This document shows, piece after piece, positions 31,874-40,286 of a stretch of DNA of 64,000 bases. Below the pieces are notes generated by a model. It was not told where the DNA came from, did no database searches, and saw only the letters and a list, made by a program, of their open reading frames with translations. Both the position numbers and the translations under genes were made by a program. This DNA is from Microtetraspora niveoalba (GTDB lineage Bacteria; Actinomycetota; Actinomycetes; Streptosporangiales; Streptosporangiaceae): NCBI RefSeq assembly GCF_001570405.1, contig NZ_BBYM01000017.1, positions 62,001 to 126,000 on the forward strand. The letters are read 5' to 3'. Each line of letters begins with the position of its first letter. The first letter of the stretch is position 1.

Positions 31874-31902
31874 TTGCCGCATACGTGCCAAGCCTTTAAA
31901 TT
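31874..31902 (+). promoter_or_regulatory. Promoter of the parA-scpA-scpB region
   Basis: TTGCCG (31874-31879), 17 bases and TAAATT (31897-31902) form a good housekeeping promoter. The mRNA would begin near 31909 and carry the ribosome-binding site GGGAGG at 31924. Confidence 0.65.
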
Positions 31903-31938
31903 CGGTCGAGTTCGTGACCGTCAGGGAGGTTCATCAAG

Positions 31939-32832
31939 GTGACTGCGACCACCGATGCGACGTGGACCGCGGGACCCCCCGGCGGTGAGATCGGACCCAC
32001 CGGCCGGGTGCGCCCGGTCTTCCCCGATCCCAGCCCGCCCGAGACGCACGGCCCGGCGCGCATCGTCGCGATGGTGAACCAGAAGGGCGGCGTCGGCAAG
32101 ACGACCACCACCATCAACCTGGGCGCCGCGCTCGCCGAGGTGGGGCAGCGGGTCCTCCTCGTCGACTTCGACCCGCAGGGCGCCCTTTCGGTCGGCCTCG
32201 GCATCGACCCGCGCCCCCTCGAGATGACGATCTACGACCTCCTCATGGAGGAGCCCGACGTCACGACCGACGACGTCCTGCTCAACACCACCGTCGAGGG
32301 CATGGACCTGCTGCCGAGCAACATCTTCCTGTCCGGCGCGGAGATCCGGCTCGTCAACGAGGTCGCCAGGGAGTACGCGCTCCAGCGGTCGCTCGAGCCG
32401 CTGCTTCCGCACTACGACATCTGCCTGATCGACTGCCAGCCGTCGCTCGGCCTGCTCACCGTCAACGCGCTGACCTGCGCGCACAGTGTGATGATCCCGC
32501 TGGAGTGCGAGTTCTTCGCCCTGCGCGGCGTCGCCCTGCTGATGGAGTCCATCGGCAAGGTCCAGGAGCGGCTCAACAAGAACCTGGAGATCGACGGCCT
32601 GCTCGCCACGATGTACGACCCGCGCACGCTGCACGCCCGGGAAGTGCTCCAGACGATCATGCAGGGCTTCGGCGACAAGGTCTTCCACACCGTCATCAAC
32701 CGGACCGTCCGCTTCCCCGACGCGACCCTCGCCGGCGAGCCGATCACCCAGTTCGACCCCGGCTCCATGGGCGCCACCGCGTACCGGGAGCTGGCCCGCG
32801 AGCTGCTCGCCCGCTGGCCGGCCCGCGTCTGA
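31939..32832 (+). CDS. ParA-family ATPase
   Basis: A 297-residue deviant-Walker ATPase. After 40 disordered residues comes IVAMVNQKGGVGKTTTTINLGAAL (deviant Walker A with the signature lysine), LLVDFDPQGALSVGLG (A') and YDICLIDCQPSLGLLTVNAL (Walker B). No ParB gene or parS site is beside it, so it is not the main chromosome-partition pair. Its fixed place before scpAB suggests a role in chromosome organisation, which is an inference. GTG 31939 follows GGGAGG by nine bases. Confidence 0.9.
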   Translation: MTATTDATWTAGPPGGEIGPTGRVRPVFPDPSPPETHGPARIVAMVNQKGGVGKTTTTINLGAALAEVGQRVLLVDFDPQGALSVGLGIDPRPLEMTIYDLLMEEPDVTTDDVLLNTTVEGMDLLPSNIFLSGAEIRLVNEVAREYALQRSLEPLLPHYDICLIDCQPSLGLLTVNALTCAHSVMIPLECEFFALRGVALLMESIGKVQERLNKNLEIDGLLATMYDPRTLHAREVLQTIMQGFGDKVFHTVINRTVRFPDATLAGEPITQFDPGSMGATAYRELARELLARWPARV

Positions 32833-32913
32833 CCCCCGCCGGGCGGGGCGTCACGCGTGAGGCGCGGCGTCACCCGCCCCGCCGATCCGGGCGCGGCCGG
32901 CGACGGCGTACGG

Positions 32914-32919
32914 GACAAT
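32914..32919 (+). promoter_or_regulatory. -10-like box before scpA
   Basis: GACAAT ends seven bases before GTG 32927 without a ribosome-binding site. It deviates from TAnnnT at the first base, so the leaderless reading is only probable. Confidence 0.35.
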
Positions 32920-32926
32920 GGGCGGC

Positions 32927-33745
32927 GTGACCGAGCAGCCCGCCACCGACGCGTTCCAGGTGCATCTGGACGTCTTCGAGGGCCCCTTCGACCTGCTGCT
33001 CGGACTGATCTCCAAGCACAAGCTGGACATCACCGAGGTGTCCCTGCACAAGGTCACCGACGAGTTCATCTCCTACATCCGCGCCCGCGGGCCGGAGTGG
33101 GACCTCGACCAGACGAGCCACTTCCTGCTCGTCGCGGCGACACTCCTGGACCTCAAGGCGGCCCGGCTGCTGCCCACCGGCGAGGTCGAGGACGAGGAGG
33201 ACCTCGCCCTGCTGGAGGCGCGCGACCTGCTGTTCGCCCGGCTCCTGCAGTACCGCGCGTACAAGGAGGTGGCGAAGGTCTTCTCCGCGCGGATGGCGGA
33301 GGAGGCGCTGCGCTTCCCCCGCGTGGTCCCGATGGAGCAGCGGTTCGCGAACCTGCTGCCCGAGCTGATCCTCGGCATCGGCCCGGAACGCCTCGCCAAG
33401 ATCGCCGCCAAGGTGTTCACGCCGAAGGCCCCGCCCTCGGTCTCGGTGACCCACATGTACCAACCGCTCGCCAGCGTCCGCGAACAGGCCGCTATCCTTG
33501 TCGAGCGGCTCAGGCTGGCCCGCACGGCCACCTTCCGGTCGCTGACCGCCGACTGCGCGGGCACGTACGAGGTCGTCGCGCGTTTCCTGGCCGTCCTGGA
33601 GCTGTTCAGGGAGGCCGCCGTCTCCTTCGAGCAACTGGAGCCCCTCGGCGAGCTGTACGTGACCTGGACCGGCGCCGCCGACGGGGACGTGACCGTCGGC
33701 GACGACTACGACGAGGGCAAGAGGACCGACGATGAGCCCGAGTGA
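32927..33745 (+). CDS. scpA: Segregation and condensation protein A
   Basis: A 272-residue kleisin subunit that bridges the SMC heads. The N-terminus FQVHLDVFEGPFDLLLGLISKHKLDITEVSLHKVTDEF is diagnostic, and the C-terminal winged helix near 200-255 is present. The end is acidic. I prefer GTG 32927, behind a -10-like box, to ATG 32918, which lies inside that box. It overlaps scpB by 14 bases. With SMC and ScpB it forms the bacterial condensin. Confidence 0.93.
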   Translation: MTEQPATDAFQVHLDVFEGPFDLLLGLISKHKLDITEVSLHKVTDEFISYIRARGPEWDLDQTSHFLLVAATLLDLKAARLLPTGEVEDEEDLALLEARDLLFARLLQYRAYKEVAKVFSARMAEEALRFPRVVPMEQRFANLLPELILGIGPERLAKIAAKVFTPKAPPSVSVTHMYQPLASVREQAAILVERLRLARTATFRSLTADCAGTYEVVARFLAVLELFREAAVSFEQLEPLGELYVTWTGAADGDVTVGDDYDEGKRTDDEPE

Positions 33746-34319
33746 GTCCGAGAGCGTCGAGGACGCGACGGCCGCGGCCGGCCCCGGCCTCAGATCGGCG
33801 ATCGAGGCCATCCTCCTCGTCGTCGACGAACCGGTCGCCGAGGTGACGCTCGCACAGGTCCTCGAACGCCCCACCGTCGAGATCGCGGCCGTCCTGCGCG
33901 ATCTCTCCGCGGAATACACCGCCGCCGGACGGGGTTTCGACCTTCGAGAGGTCGGCGGAGGCTGGCGCTTCTACACCCGGGCCGACTACGCCCCGGTGGT
34001 GGAGCGCTTCGTCCGGGACGGCCAGCAGGCGCGGCTCACCCAGGCCGCGCTCGAGACCCTCGCCGTGGTCGCCTACCGCCAGCCCGTCAGCCGGGCCAGG
34101 GTGGCGGCGGTCCGCGGCGTCAACAGCGACGGCGTCATGCGGACGCTCGTGGCACGCGGCCTCGTGGAGGAGGCCGGCACGGATCCGGAGAGCCAGGCCG
34201 TGCTCTACCGGACGACGAGTTACTTCCTGGAGAGGCTGGGCCTGCGGGACCTCGGCGAACTGCCGGAGCTCGCCCCCTTCCTCCCCGACGATGTGGAAAC
34301 CCTAGAGGAGCAGAAGTAG
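33732..34319 (+). CDS. scpB: Segregation and condensation protein B
   Basis: A 195-residue protein with two winged helices. LRSAIEAILLVVDEPVAEVTLAQVLERP, LREVGGGWRFYTRADYAPVVERFV and LTQAALETLAVVAYRQPVSRARVAAVRGVNSDGVMRTL are the ScpB blocks. It starts in the tail of scpA and its TAG shares its last base with the GTG of the next gene, so scpA-scpB-rluB are translated as a coupled set. Confidence 0.95.
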   Translation: MSPSESESVEDATAAAGPGLRSAIEAILLVVDEPVAEVTLAQVLERPTVEIAAVLRDLSAEYTAAGRGFDLREVGGGWRFYTRADYAPVVERFVRDGQQARLTQAALETLAVVAYRQPVSRARVAAVRGVNSDGVMRTLVARGLVEEAGTDPESQAVLYRTTSYFLERLGLRDLGELPELAPFLPDDVETLEEQK

Positions 34320-36043
34320 TGGACAGCAGGCGTACCCCGTCCGGTGATGGACGCGGTCGGAGCCGGGGCACCGGCGAGCGCGGCACGCGAGGCGGATCCC
34401 AGGGCGGGTTCCGCGCCGGTCGCGGTGGCGGGTTCCGTTCCCAGGAACCCCGTTCTGACAGATACGGCGACCGCGAGCGCCGATACGACGACGACCGCGG
34501 AGGGTCCTTCCGCTCCGGCGATCGCCAGGCGGGCCGCGGCGCCGACCGCGCCGGCGGCGCCAGGGCCGGCGGCGCCGGCCGCGGGGACTCCCGTGAGTTC
34601 TCGCGCGGCCGCGGCCCCGCCGGAGGCGGCAGGGGCGAGCGCGACTCCTTCCGTGCGGGCCGGTCCGCCCGGCCGACGGGCGACCGCGACCGCGGCCCCC
34701 GCGATTCCCGCGATTCCCGCGACTTCCGTGAGCGCGGCTCCCGTGACTTCGGGGACCGCGGTTTCCGCGACCGGGACTCCCGTGACTTCCGTGACTCTCG
34801 CGACCGTGACTCCCGGGACTTCCGTGACTCTCGCGACCGTGACTCCCGGGACCGCGGTTTCCGCGAGCGTGACTCTCGCGACCGCGATTTCCGCGACCGC
34901 GGCCCGCGCGATTCCCGCGACTCCCGTGACCGTGACTCGCGCGGCTTCCGCGACGGTGACGCCCGGGAACGCGGCGCGGGCGACCGCGACGCGCGGCCGT
35001 CCGGATCCCGCGGGCGGTACGGCCGCCCCGAGGGCGAGCGCCGTGAACGCCGTGAGCGCCGCGACGACGTGCAGACCATCGGCCGCGTCGGCGGCGGGGA
35101 GCGGGGCGGCTCCCGCGGCCGCTTCGGCAGGGACAGCTCGCGCAGCGAGCTGCGCGGCTCCCGGCGGCCCGACTTCCGCGCCGGACCGGCCGGAGGGCGG
35201 CAGGGCGGACGCGACGCGGCCCCGGGGGAGAACCCGTTCAAGAGCGCCCGGCAGCCCCGCAGGGACCCGGACTTCTACGATCCCGGCTACACCGACGAGC
35301 GCGACACCACCGAGGTGCCGGGCGGCGTCCGGCTACAGAAGGTCCTCGCCCAGGCCGGGGTGGCCAGCCGCCGCGCCTGCGAGGAGATGATCGGCGACGG
35401 CCGCGTCACGGTCGACGGGCAGGTCGTGCGTCGCTTCGGGGCGCGCGTCGACCCGGCCAAGCAGGTCATCCACGTGGACGGCAAGCGCATCCCGACCGCG
35501 GCGGACCTCGTCTACTACGCGCTCAACAAGCCGATCGGCGTGGTGAGCACGATGGAGGACCCCGAGGGCCGGCCGTGCCTGCAGGACTACGTGCAGGAGC
35601 TCGCGCCGCGCCTGTTCCACGTCGGGCGGCTGGACACCGAGACCGAGGGCCTGCTGCTGTTCACCAACGACGGCGAGCTCGCCCACCGGCTCACCCACCC
35701 GAGCTACGGCGTGAAGAAGAAGTACTGGGCGAAGGTCCCCGGCCCCGTCCCGCGCGACCTGCACCGGGTGCTGCGCAAGGGCGTCGAGCTGGAGGACGGC
35801 CTGGCCAAGGTGGACGAGTTCCGCATCGTGCAGGAGCACGGCCAGCAGGCGCTGGTCGAGGTCGTCCTGCACGAGGGGCGCAAGCACATCGTCCGCCGCC
35901 TGCTGGAGGAGACGGGCCACCGGGTGATCGACCTGGCCCGCATCGAGTTCGGCCCGGTCAAGCTGGGCCGGCTCAAGCCGGGCACGATCCGCGCGCTCAC
36001 CCTGCAGGAGGTCGGCGACCTGTACGCGGCGGTCGGCCTGTAG
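34319..36043 (+). CDS. rluB: 23S rRNA pseudouridine synthase RluB with a long Arg/Asp/Ser/Gly N-terminal extension
   Basis: A 574-residue protein. The enzyme is C-terminal: an S4 RNA-binding domain from about residue 335 (RLQKVLAQAGVASRRACEEMI) and a pseudouridine synthase domain with the catalytic Asp439 in HVGRLDTETEGLLLFTNDGELAHRL. RluB, RluE and RluF type enzymes share this core; RluB, which acts on helix 80-93 region of 23S rRNA, is the usual actinobacterial assignment at this place. Residues 1-320 are disordered. They contain a stretch of SRD, FRD and DRD triplets (about 120-215) like an RS domain. The start GTG overlaps the scpB stop. Confidence 0.9.
   Translation: MDSRRTPSGDGRGRSRGTGERGTRGGSQGGFRAGRGGGFRSQEPRSDRYGDRERRYDDDRGGSFRSGDRQAGRGADRAGGARAGGAGRGDSREFSRGRGPAGGGRGERDSFRAGRSARPTGDRDRGPRDSRDSRDFRERGSRDFGDRGFRDRDSRDFRDSRDRDSRDFRDSRDRDSRDRGFRERDSRDRDFRDRGPRDSRDSRDRDSRGFRDGDARERGAGDRDARPSGSRGRYGRPEGERRERRERRDDVQTIGRVGGGERGGSRGRFGRDSSRSELRGSRRPDFRAGPAGGRQGGRDAAPGENPFKSARQPRRDPDFYDPGYTDERDTTEVPGGVRLQKVLAQAGVASRRACEEMIGDGRVTVDGQVVRRFGARVDPAKQVIHVDGKRIPTAADLVYYALNKPIGVVSTMEDPEGRPCLQDYVQELAPRLFHVGRLDTETEGLLLFTNDGELAHRLTHPSYGVKKKYWAKVPGPVPRDLHRVLRKGVELEDGLAKVDEFRIVQEHGQQALVEVVLHEGRKHIVRRLLEETGHRVIDLARIEFGPVKLGRLKPGTIRALTLQEVGDLYAAVGL
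34679..34964 (+). repeat. Coding repeat of the RluB extension
   Basis: Short direct repeats built from GACTCCCGTGACTTCCGTG-like units encode the SRD/FRD/DRD triplets. The period is a multiple of three, so length changes would stay in frame. Confidence 0.75.
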
Positions 36044-36116
36044 CCTGTGCGGGCGACAGACGGCGGCGGCACGGCGCCCGGTGAACGGGGCGCGGTGGAA
36101 CAGAGAAGGGGATGAC

Positions 36117-36476
36117 ATGGTGCGGGCGGTCCGGGGAGCCATCCAGGTCGACGGCGACGATCGGGAGTCGATCCTCGCCGGGACGACCGAGCTGGTGACC
36201 GAGGTGATGGCGCGCAACAAGCTCACCACCGACGACGTCATCAGCGTGATCTTCACGGCCACGCCCGACCTGACGGCGGAGTTCCCCGCGCTGGCCGCGC
36301 GGAAGCTCGGCTTCCACGACGTGCCGCTGCTGTGCGCGAGCGAGATCGACGTGCCGGGCGCCCTGCCGCGCGTGGTCCGGTTGATGGCCCACGTGGCCAC
36401 CGACCGGCCGCGGCAGGAGATCCAGCACGTCTATCTCCGGGGCGCGGTCGCCCTCAGGGTGGACATCGCCCAGTAG
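36117..36476 (+). CDS. aroH: Chorismate mutase, AroH type
   Basis: A 119-residue enzyme converting chorismate to prephenate, the first step to tyrosine and phenylalanine. It follows the Bacillus subtilis AroH pattern: MVRAVRGAIQVD with the active-site Arg, SATPDL-like VIFTATPDLTAEFPA, LCASEIDVPGALPRVVRLM with the catalytic Glu, and the Arg/Tyr pair in QIQHVYL-like EIQHVYLRGAVALR. The trimeric pseudo-alpha/beta-barrel form is rarer than the AroQ helical form. ATG 36117 follows AAGGGG. tyrA lies downstream. Confidence 0.94.
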   Translation: MVRAVRGAIQVDGDDRESILAGTTELVTEVMARNKLTTDDVISVIFTATPDLTAEFPALAARKLGFHDVPLLCASEIDVPGALPRVVRLMAHVATDRPRQEIQHVYLRGAVALRVDIAQ

Positions 36477-36519
36477 ACCGCCCGGTGGGCCGACGAGGCC
36501 GGCCGGCGACCGCCTGGGC

Positions 36520-36545
36520 CCCGAGGGGCGCGACAGCCCCTCGGG
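36520..36545 (+). terminator. Hairpin after aroH
   Basis: A perfect 10-bp stem CCCGAGGGGC / GCCCCTCGGG with a six-base loop lies 43 bp after aroH in the 216-bp gap before tyrA. The rest of the gap shows nothing definite. Confidence 0.65.
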
Positions 36546-36692
36546 TGAAGTGAGCACCATAAGTTGGGCCGGGTATCGCAGCCGGACAGGGCGGCACGGA
36601 ACGCCTCGGGTAGGACGACACCTGGCGACTGGGACCTGGCAGGGCCTCCCGCGAGACGGGGCCCGCACGAGACGGCACGGTAGGGCAGCACC

Positions 36693-37784
36693 ATGACTCC
36701 CATCCAGGACGGCACGATCGGCAGCGTCGTCGTTGTCGGCACCGGTTTGATCGGCACCTCCGTCGCGCTGGCGCTCCGCCAGCGCGATGTGCGGGTCTAC
36801 CTCGCCGACCGCGACCCGGCCGCCGTACGGCTGGCCCGGGAGCTCGGCGCGGGGGAGGAGTGGACGCCCGGCATCACCGCCGACCTCGCCGTCATCGCCG
36901 TGCCGCCGCAGTTCGTCGCGGCCCAGTTGCTCGACCTGCAGAAGAACGGGGCCGCCCGCTGCTACACCGACGTGGCGAGCGTCAAGGCGCTCCCGGCGGC
37001 GCGGGCGGAGGAGCTCGGGTGCGACCTGACCTCGTTCGTCCCCGGCCACCCGCTGGCCGGGCGCGAGCGGTCCGGCCCCGCCGCCGCCCGGGCCGACCTG
37101 TTCCTCGGCCGCCCCTGGGCCCTGTGCCCCACCCCGGACACGTCGGCGGACGCCGTACGGACCGTGGAGGAGCTGGTCGCCCTGTGCGGGGGGAACGCCG
37201 TCACGGTGGACGCCGCCGAGCACGACCGCGCGGTGGCCGTCATCTCCCACGCCCCGCACGTGACCGCCGCCGCGGTGGCGGCCCGGCTGGCCGAGGCGTC
37301 GGAGACGGCGCTCGGGCTGTCGGGGCAGGGCGTGCGCGACGTCACCCGCATCGCGGCGGGCGACCCGGCGCTGTGGACCGGCATCCTGTCCGGCAACGCC
37401 GTACCGGTCGCGGAGGTGCTGGAACGCGTGGCGGCCGACCTGGCCGCCGCGGCGCGCTCGCTGCGCGGCCACGCGGGCGAGGGGGCGGCCGTCACCGAGG
37501 TGACCGACCTGCTCAACCGCGGCGTGGTGGGCACCGGAAGGATCCCCGGCAAGCACGGCGGCCCGGCCCGTACTTATGCGGTGGTCCAGGTCGTGATCGG
37601 GGACCGCCCGGGCGAGCTGGCCCGGCTGGTGCAGGCCGCGGGCGAGACCGGGGTCAACATCGAGGACATCCGGCTGGAGCACGCGCCGGGGCTGCCCCTC
37701 GGCGCCGCCGAGCTGTACGTCCAGCCGGAGGCGGCGGAGGGGTTCGCCGAGGCGCTGCGCGAGCGCGGCTGGCAGGTGCCCTGA
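36693..37784 (+). CDS. tyrA: Prephenate dehydrogenase with ACT domain
   Basis: A 363-residue NAD-dependent enzyme making 4-hydroxyphenylpyruvate, next after AroH in tyrosine synthesis. The Rossmann motif is VVVGTGLIGTSVALAL; SVKALPAARAEELG and FVPGHPLAGRERSGP carry the conserved catalytic region with His in GHPLAG. A C-terminal ACT domain (about 288-363, VVQVVIGDRPGELARLVQAAGETGVNIEDI) probably binds tyrosine for feedback control. The ATG at 36693 has only a weak upstream purine run. Confidence 0.94.
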   Translation: MTPIQDGTIGSVVVVGTGLIGTSVALALRQRDVRVYLADRDPAAVRLARELGAGEEWTPGITADLAVIAVPPQFVAAQLLDLQKNGAARCYTDVASVKALPAARAEELGCDLTSFVPGHPLAGRERSGPAAARADLFLGRPWALCPTPDTSADAVRTVEELVALCGGNAVTVDAAEHDRAVAVISHAPHVTAAAVAARLAEASETALGLSGQGVRDVTRIAAGDPALWTGILSGNAVPVAEVLERVAADLAAAARSLRGHAGEGAAVTEVTDLLNRGVVGTGRIPGKHGGPARTYAVVQVVIGDRPGELARLVQAAGETGVNIEDIRLEHAPGLPLGAAELYVQPEAAEGFAEALRERGWQVP

Positions 37785-37963
37785 GGGCGCCCGCCCGGGG
37801 AACCCCGCCCGGGACGCTCCTGTCGTGATCGTCCGCATGCCGTCCGATGCGCGCGGGATCGGCGAGTGCCGGTACTCTCGGGGGCGGACAACGTCGGAGT
37901 GCATCTTGACGCGCTCTTGAGACAGAGCTCGCGATGCAGGGCTCTCGAGGCGGAGGAGCGATC

Positions 37964-38632
37964 GTGTCGGGTCTGGTCGTCGCGATGGACGGGCCTTCCG
38001 GGTCGGGCAAGTCGAGCGCGTCGCGCGGGGTCGCGCGGGCTCTGGGGGTGCGTTACCTGGACACCGGCGCGATGTACCGCGCGGTCACCTGGTGGATGCT
38101 CCAGCGGGGCGTCGACCTGGCGGACCCGGCCGCGATCGCGAGCCGGTCGGGTGAGCCGCGGCTGGACATGAGCACCGACCCGGACGCCCCCGGCGTCACC
38201 GTCGACGGCGTGGACGTGAACGGCCCCATCCGGGGTCCGGAGGTCACCGGGGCCGTCTCGGCGGTGAGCGCGGTCCCCGAGGTGCGCGCCCGCCTGGTCG
38301 CCCTGCAACGGGAGATCATCGCCGGTTCGCTCGCCTCCGGCGGCATCGTGGTCGAGGGGCGGGACATCGGCACCGTGGTCGCGCCGGACGCGACGGTCAA
38401 GGTCTTCCTGACCGCCAGCGCCGACGCCCGCGCCGCCCGCCGTACGGCCGAGCTGACCGGCACCACCGTGGAGGCGCAGAAGGCCGACATGGCCCGGCGG
38501 GACACGCTGGACTCCACGCGCCGCGCGGACCCGCTGGCCATGGCGGCGGACGCCGTGGAACTGGACACGACGCCGCTGGACCTCGACGAGGTGATCGCCG
38601 AGGTGCTGCGGCTGGTCAAGGAACGAGCCTGA
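37964..38632 (+). CDS. cmk: Cytidylate kinase
   Basis: A 222-residue CMP/dCMP kinase. The P-loop [22 protein letters not shown] is at the N-terminus, [13 protein letters not shown] follows, and [31 protein letters not shown] holds the conserved GRDIGT. GTG 37964 is chosen because GGAGGAG is well placed upstream; ATG 37934 would add ten Gly/Arg residues. The order tyrA-cmk-der is widespread in actinobacteria. Confidence 0.94.
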   Translation: MSGLVVAMDGPSGSGKSSASRGVARALGVRYLDTGAMYRAVTWWMLQRGVDLADPAAIASRSGEPRLDMSTDPDAPGVTVDGVDVNGPIRGPEVTGAVSAVSAVPEVRARLVALQREIIAGSLASGGIVVEGRDIGTVVAPDATVKVFLTASADARAARRTAELTGTTVEAQKADMARRDTLDSTRRADPLAMAADAVELDTTPLDLDEVIAEVLRLVKERA

Positions 38633-38717
38633 GCCCGGAACGGGCCGGGACACCCGGCCCCGAAGGGCGGACGGGCAACAAGCGAACCTGATCCTCTCCG
38701 GATCGGGAGAGGAAGCG

Positions 38718-40139
38718 ATGAGCAGGGACGTGACGGGGGAGTACGGGGACGAGGCCGGCTGGATCGAGGCCGAGCTCGCCGAACTCGCCGCAGACGAGAC
38801 CGAGGAGGCGCCCGACAGCGGGCCGCTGCCGGTCGTGGCCGTGGTGGGCCGCCCCAACGTGGGCAAGTCCACGTTGGTCAACCGCATCATCGGCCGCCGC
38901 GAGGCGGTCGTCGAGGACGTGCCGGGTGTCACGAGGGACCGGGTCACCTATGAGGCGACCTGGCGGGGCCGCCGGTTCACGCTGGTGGACACCGGCGGCT
39001 GGGACCCCGACGCCACCGGCATGGCGCTGCGCATCGCCGAGCAGGCGCAGATCGCGGCCGAGCTGGCCGACGTGATCCTCTTCGTCGTGGACGCCAGCGT
39101 CGGGGTGACCGACTCCGACGAGGCCGTCGGCGGGGTGCTGCGGCGCTCCGGCAAGCCCGTCGTGCTGGCCGCCAACAAGGTGGACAACCAGCTCATGGAG
39201 CTGGAGGCGAGCGGGCTGTGGTCGCTCGGCCTGGGTGAGCCGTACCCGGTGTCGGCGCTGCACGGCCGGGCCAGCGGCGACCTGCTCGACGTGGTGCTCG
39301 ACGCGCTGCCCGAGACGCCGCCGCAGACGTTCGGCGTGCGGAGCGGCCCGCGCCGGGTGGCCCTGCTGGGCAAGCCCAACGTCGGCAAGTCCTCCCTGCT
39401 GAACAGGGTGGCGGGGGAGGAACGGGTCCTGGTCGACCCGATGGCGGGCACGACCCGCGACCCCGTGGACGAGCTGGTCGAGCTGGGCGGCCGGACGTAC
39501 CGGTTCGTCGACACGGCCGGCATCCGCCGCCGCGACCGCGAGCTCAAGGGCGCCGACTTCTACGCGGCGATGCGCACGCGGGCCGCGCTGGAGCGGTCGG
39601 AGGTCGCGGTCGTGCTGATCGACGCCTCCGACGTGCTGACCGAGCAGGACCTGCGCATCATCAGCCTGGTGATCGAGTCCGGCCGCTGCATGGTGGTCGC
39701 CTTCAACAAGTGGGACCTGGTCGACGAGGACCGGCGCTACTACCTGGAGAAGGAGATCGACCGGCAGCTCGTCCGCACGCCGTGGGCGCTGCGGGTCAAC
39801 ATCTCCGCCAAGACGGGCCGGCACGTCGAGAAGCTCACCCCGGCCATCGAGCGCGCGCTCGACTCGTGGGGGACGCGGGTGCCGACGGCCCGGCTCAACC
39901 AGTTCCTCACCGAGCTGGTGCAGGCGACGCCGCCCCCGGTGCGCGGCGGCAAGCAGCCCAAGATCCTGTTCGCGACGCAGGCGTCCAGCGAGCCGCCGAA
40001 GTTCGTGCTGTTCACCTCCGGCTTCCTGGAGGAGACCTACCGCCGCTTCATCGAGCGCCGCATCCGGGAGGAGTTCGGCTTCGCCGGGTCCCCGATCGAG
40101 GTCACGATGAAGATCCGGGAGAAGCGCAAGGGCAAGTGA
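38718..40139 (+). CDS. der: Ribosome-assembly GTPase Der (EngA)
   Basis: A 473-residue protein with two GTPase domains in tandem, unique to Der. The first P-loop is [14 protein letters not shown] near residue 54 with DTGGWD, the second [16 protein letters not shown] near 218 with DTAGIRRR. The C-terminal KH-like domain ends [21 protein letters not shown]. It assists assembly of the 50S subunit. The first 40 residues are acidic and disordered, an actinobacterial addition. Confidence 0.96.
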   Translation: MSRDVTGEYGDEAGWIEAELAELAADETEEAPDSGPLPVVAVVGRPNVGKSTLVNRIIGRREAVVEDVPGVTRDRVTYEATWRGRRFTLVDTGGWDPDATGMALRIAEQAQIAAELADVILFVVDASVGVTDSDEAVGGVLRRSGKPVVLAANKVDNQLMELEASGLWSLGLGEPYPVSALHGRASGDLLDVVLDALPETPPQTFGVRSGPRRVALLGKPNVGKSSLLNRVAGEERVLVDPMAGTTRDPVDELVELGGRTYRFVDTAGIRRRDRELKGADFYAAMRTRAALERSEVAVVLIDASDVLTEQDLRIISLVIESGRCMVVAFNKWDLVDEDRRYYLEKEIDRQLVRTPWALRVNISAKTGRHVEKLTPAIERALDSWGTRVPTARLNQFLTELVQATPPPVRGGKQPKILFATQASSEPPKFVLFTSGFLEETYRRFIERRIREEFGFAGSPIEVTMKIREKRKGK

Positions 40140-40210
40140 CCCCCGCGCCGAGCCGTCCGCCGGCGGCGGGCCCCCCGGGGTCCGCCGACCGGCCCCGCCG
40201 GACGGTCGCC

Positions 40211-40228
40211 GGTAGGGCTGGCCCTACC
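40211..40228. promoter_or_regulatory. 18-bp palindrome upstream of the kinase/regulator pair
   Basis: GGTAGGGC and GCCCTACC face each other across two bases. The site lies about 45 bp before the -10 box of the next gene, a suitable place for an activator, possibly the regulator encoded in the same operon. Confidence 0.55.
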
Positions 40229-40273
40229 ATCGGGAGGCCGGTGGGCAGGCTCGTCCGCGCGGGCGGAGAAACC

Positions 40274-40279
40274 TAGTTT
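40274..40279 (+). promoter_or_regulatory. -10 box of the leaderless kinase gene
   Basis: TAGTTT is followed by seven bases and then ATG 40287. The spacing selects this ATG over TTG 40278 and ATG 40281. Confidence 0.55.
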
Positions 40280-40286
40280 GATGGGC

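Noticed and set aside
31838-31938. Possible parS site near the parA-like gene
   Set aside because: No TGTTTCACGTGAAACA-like palindrome is present, and there is no parB.
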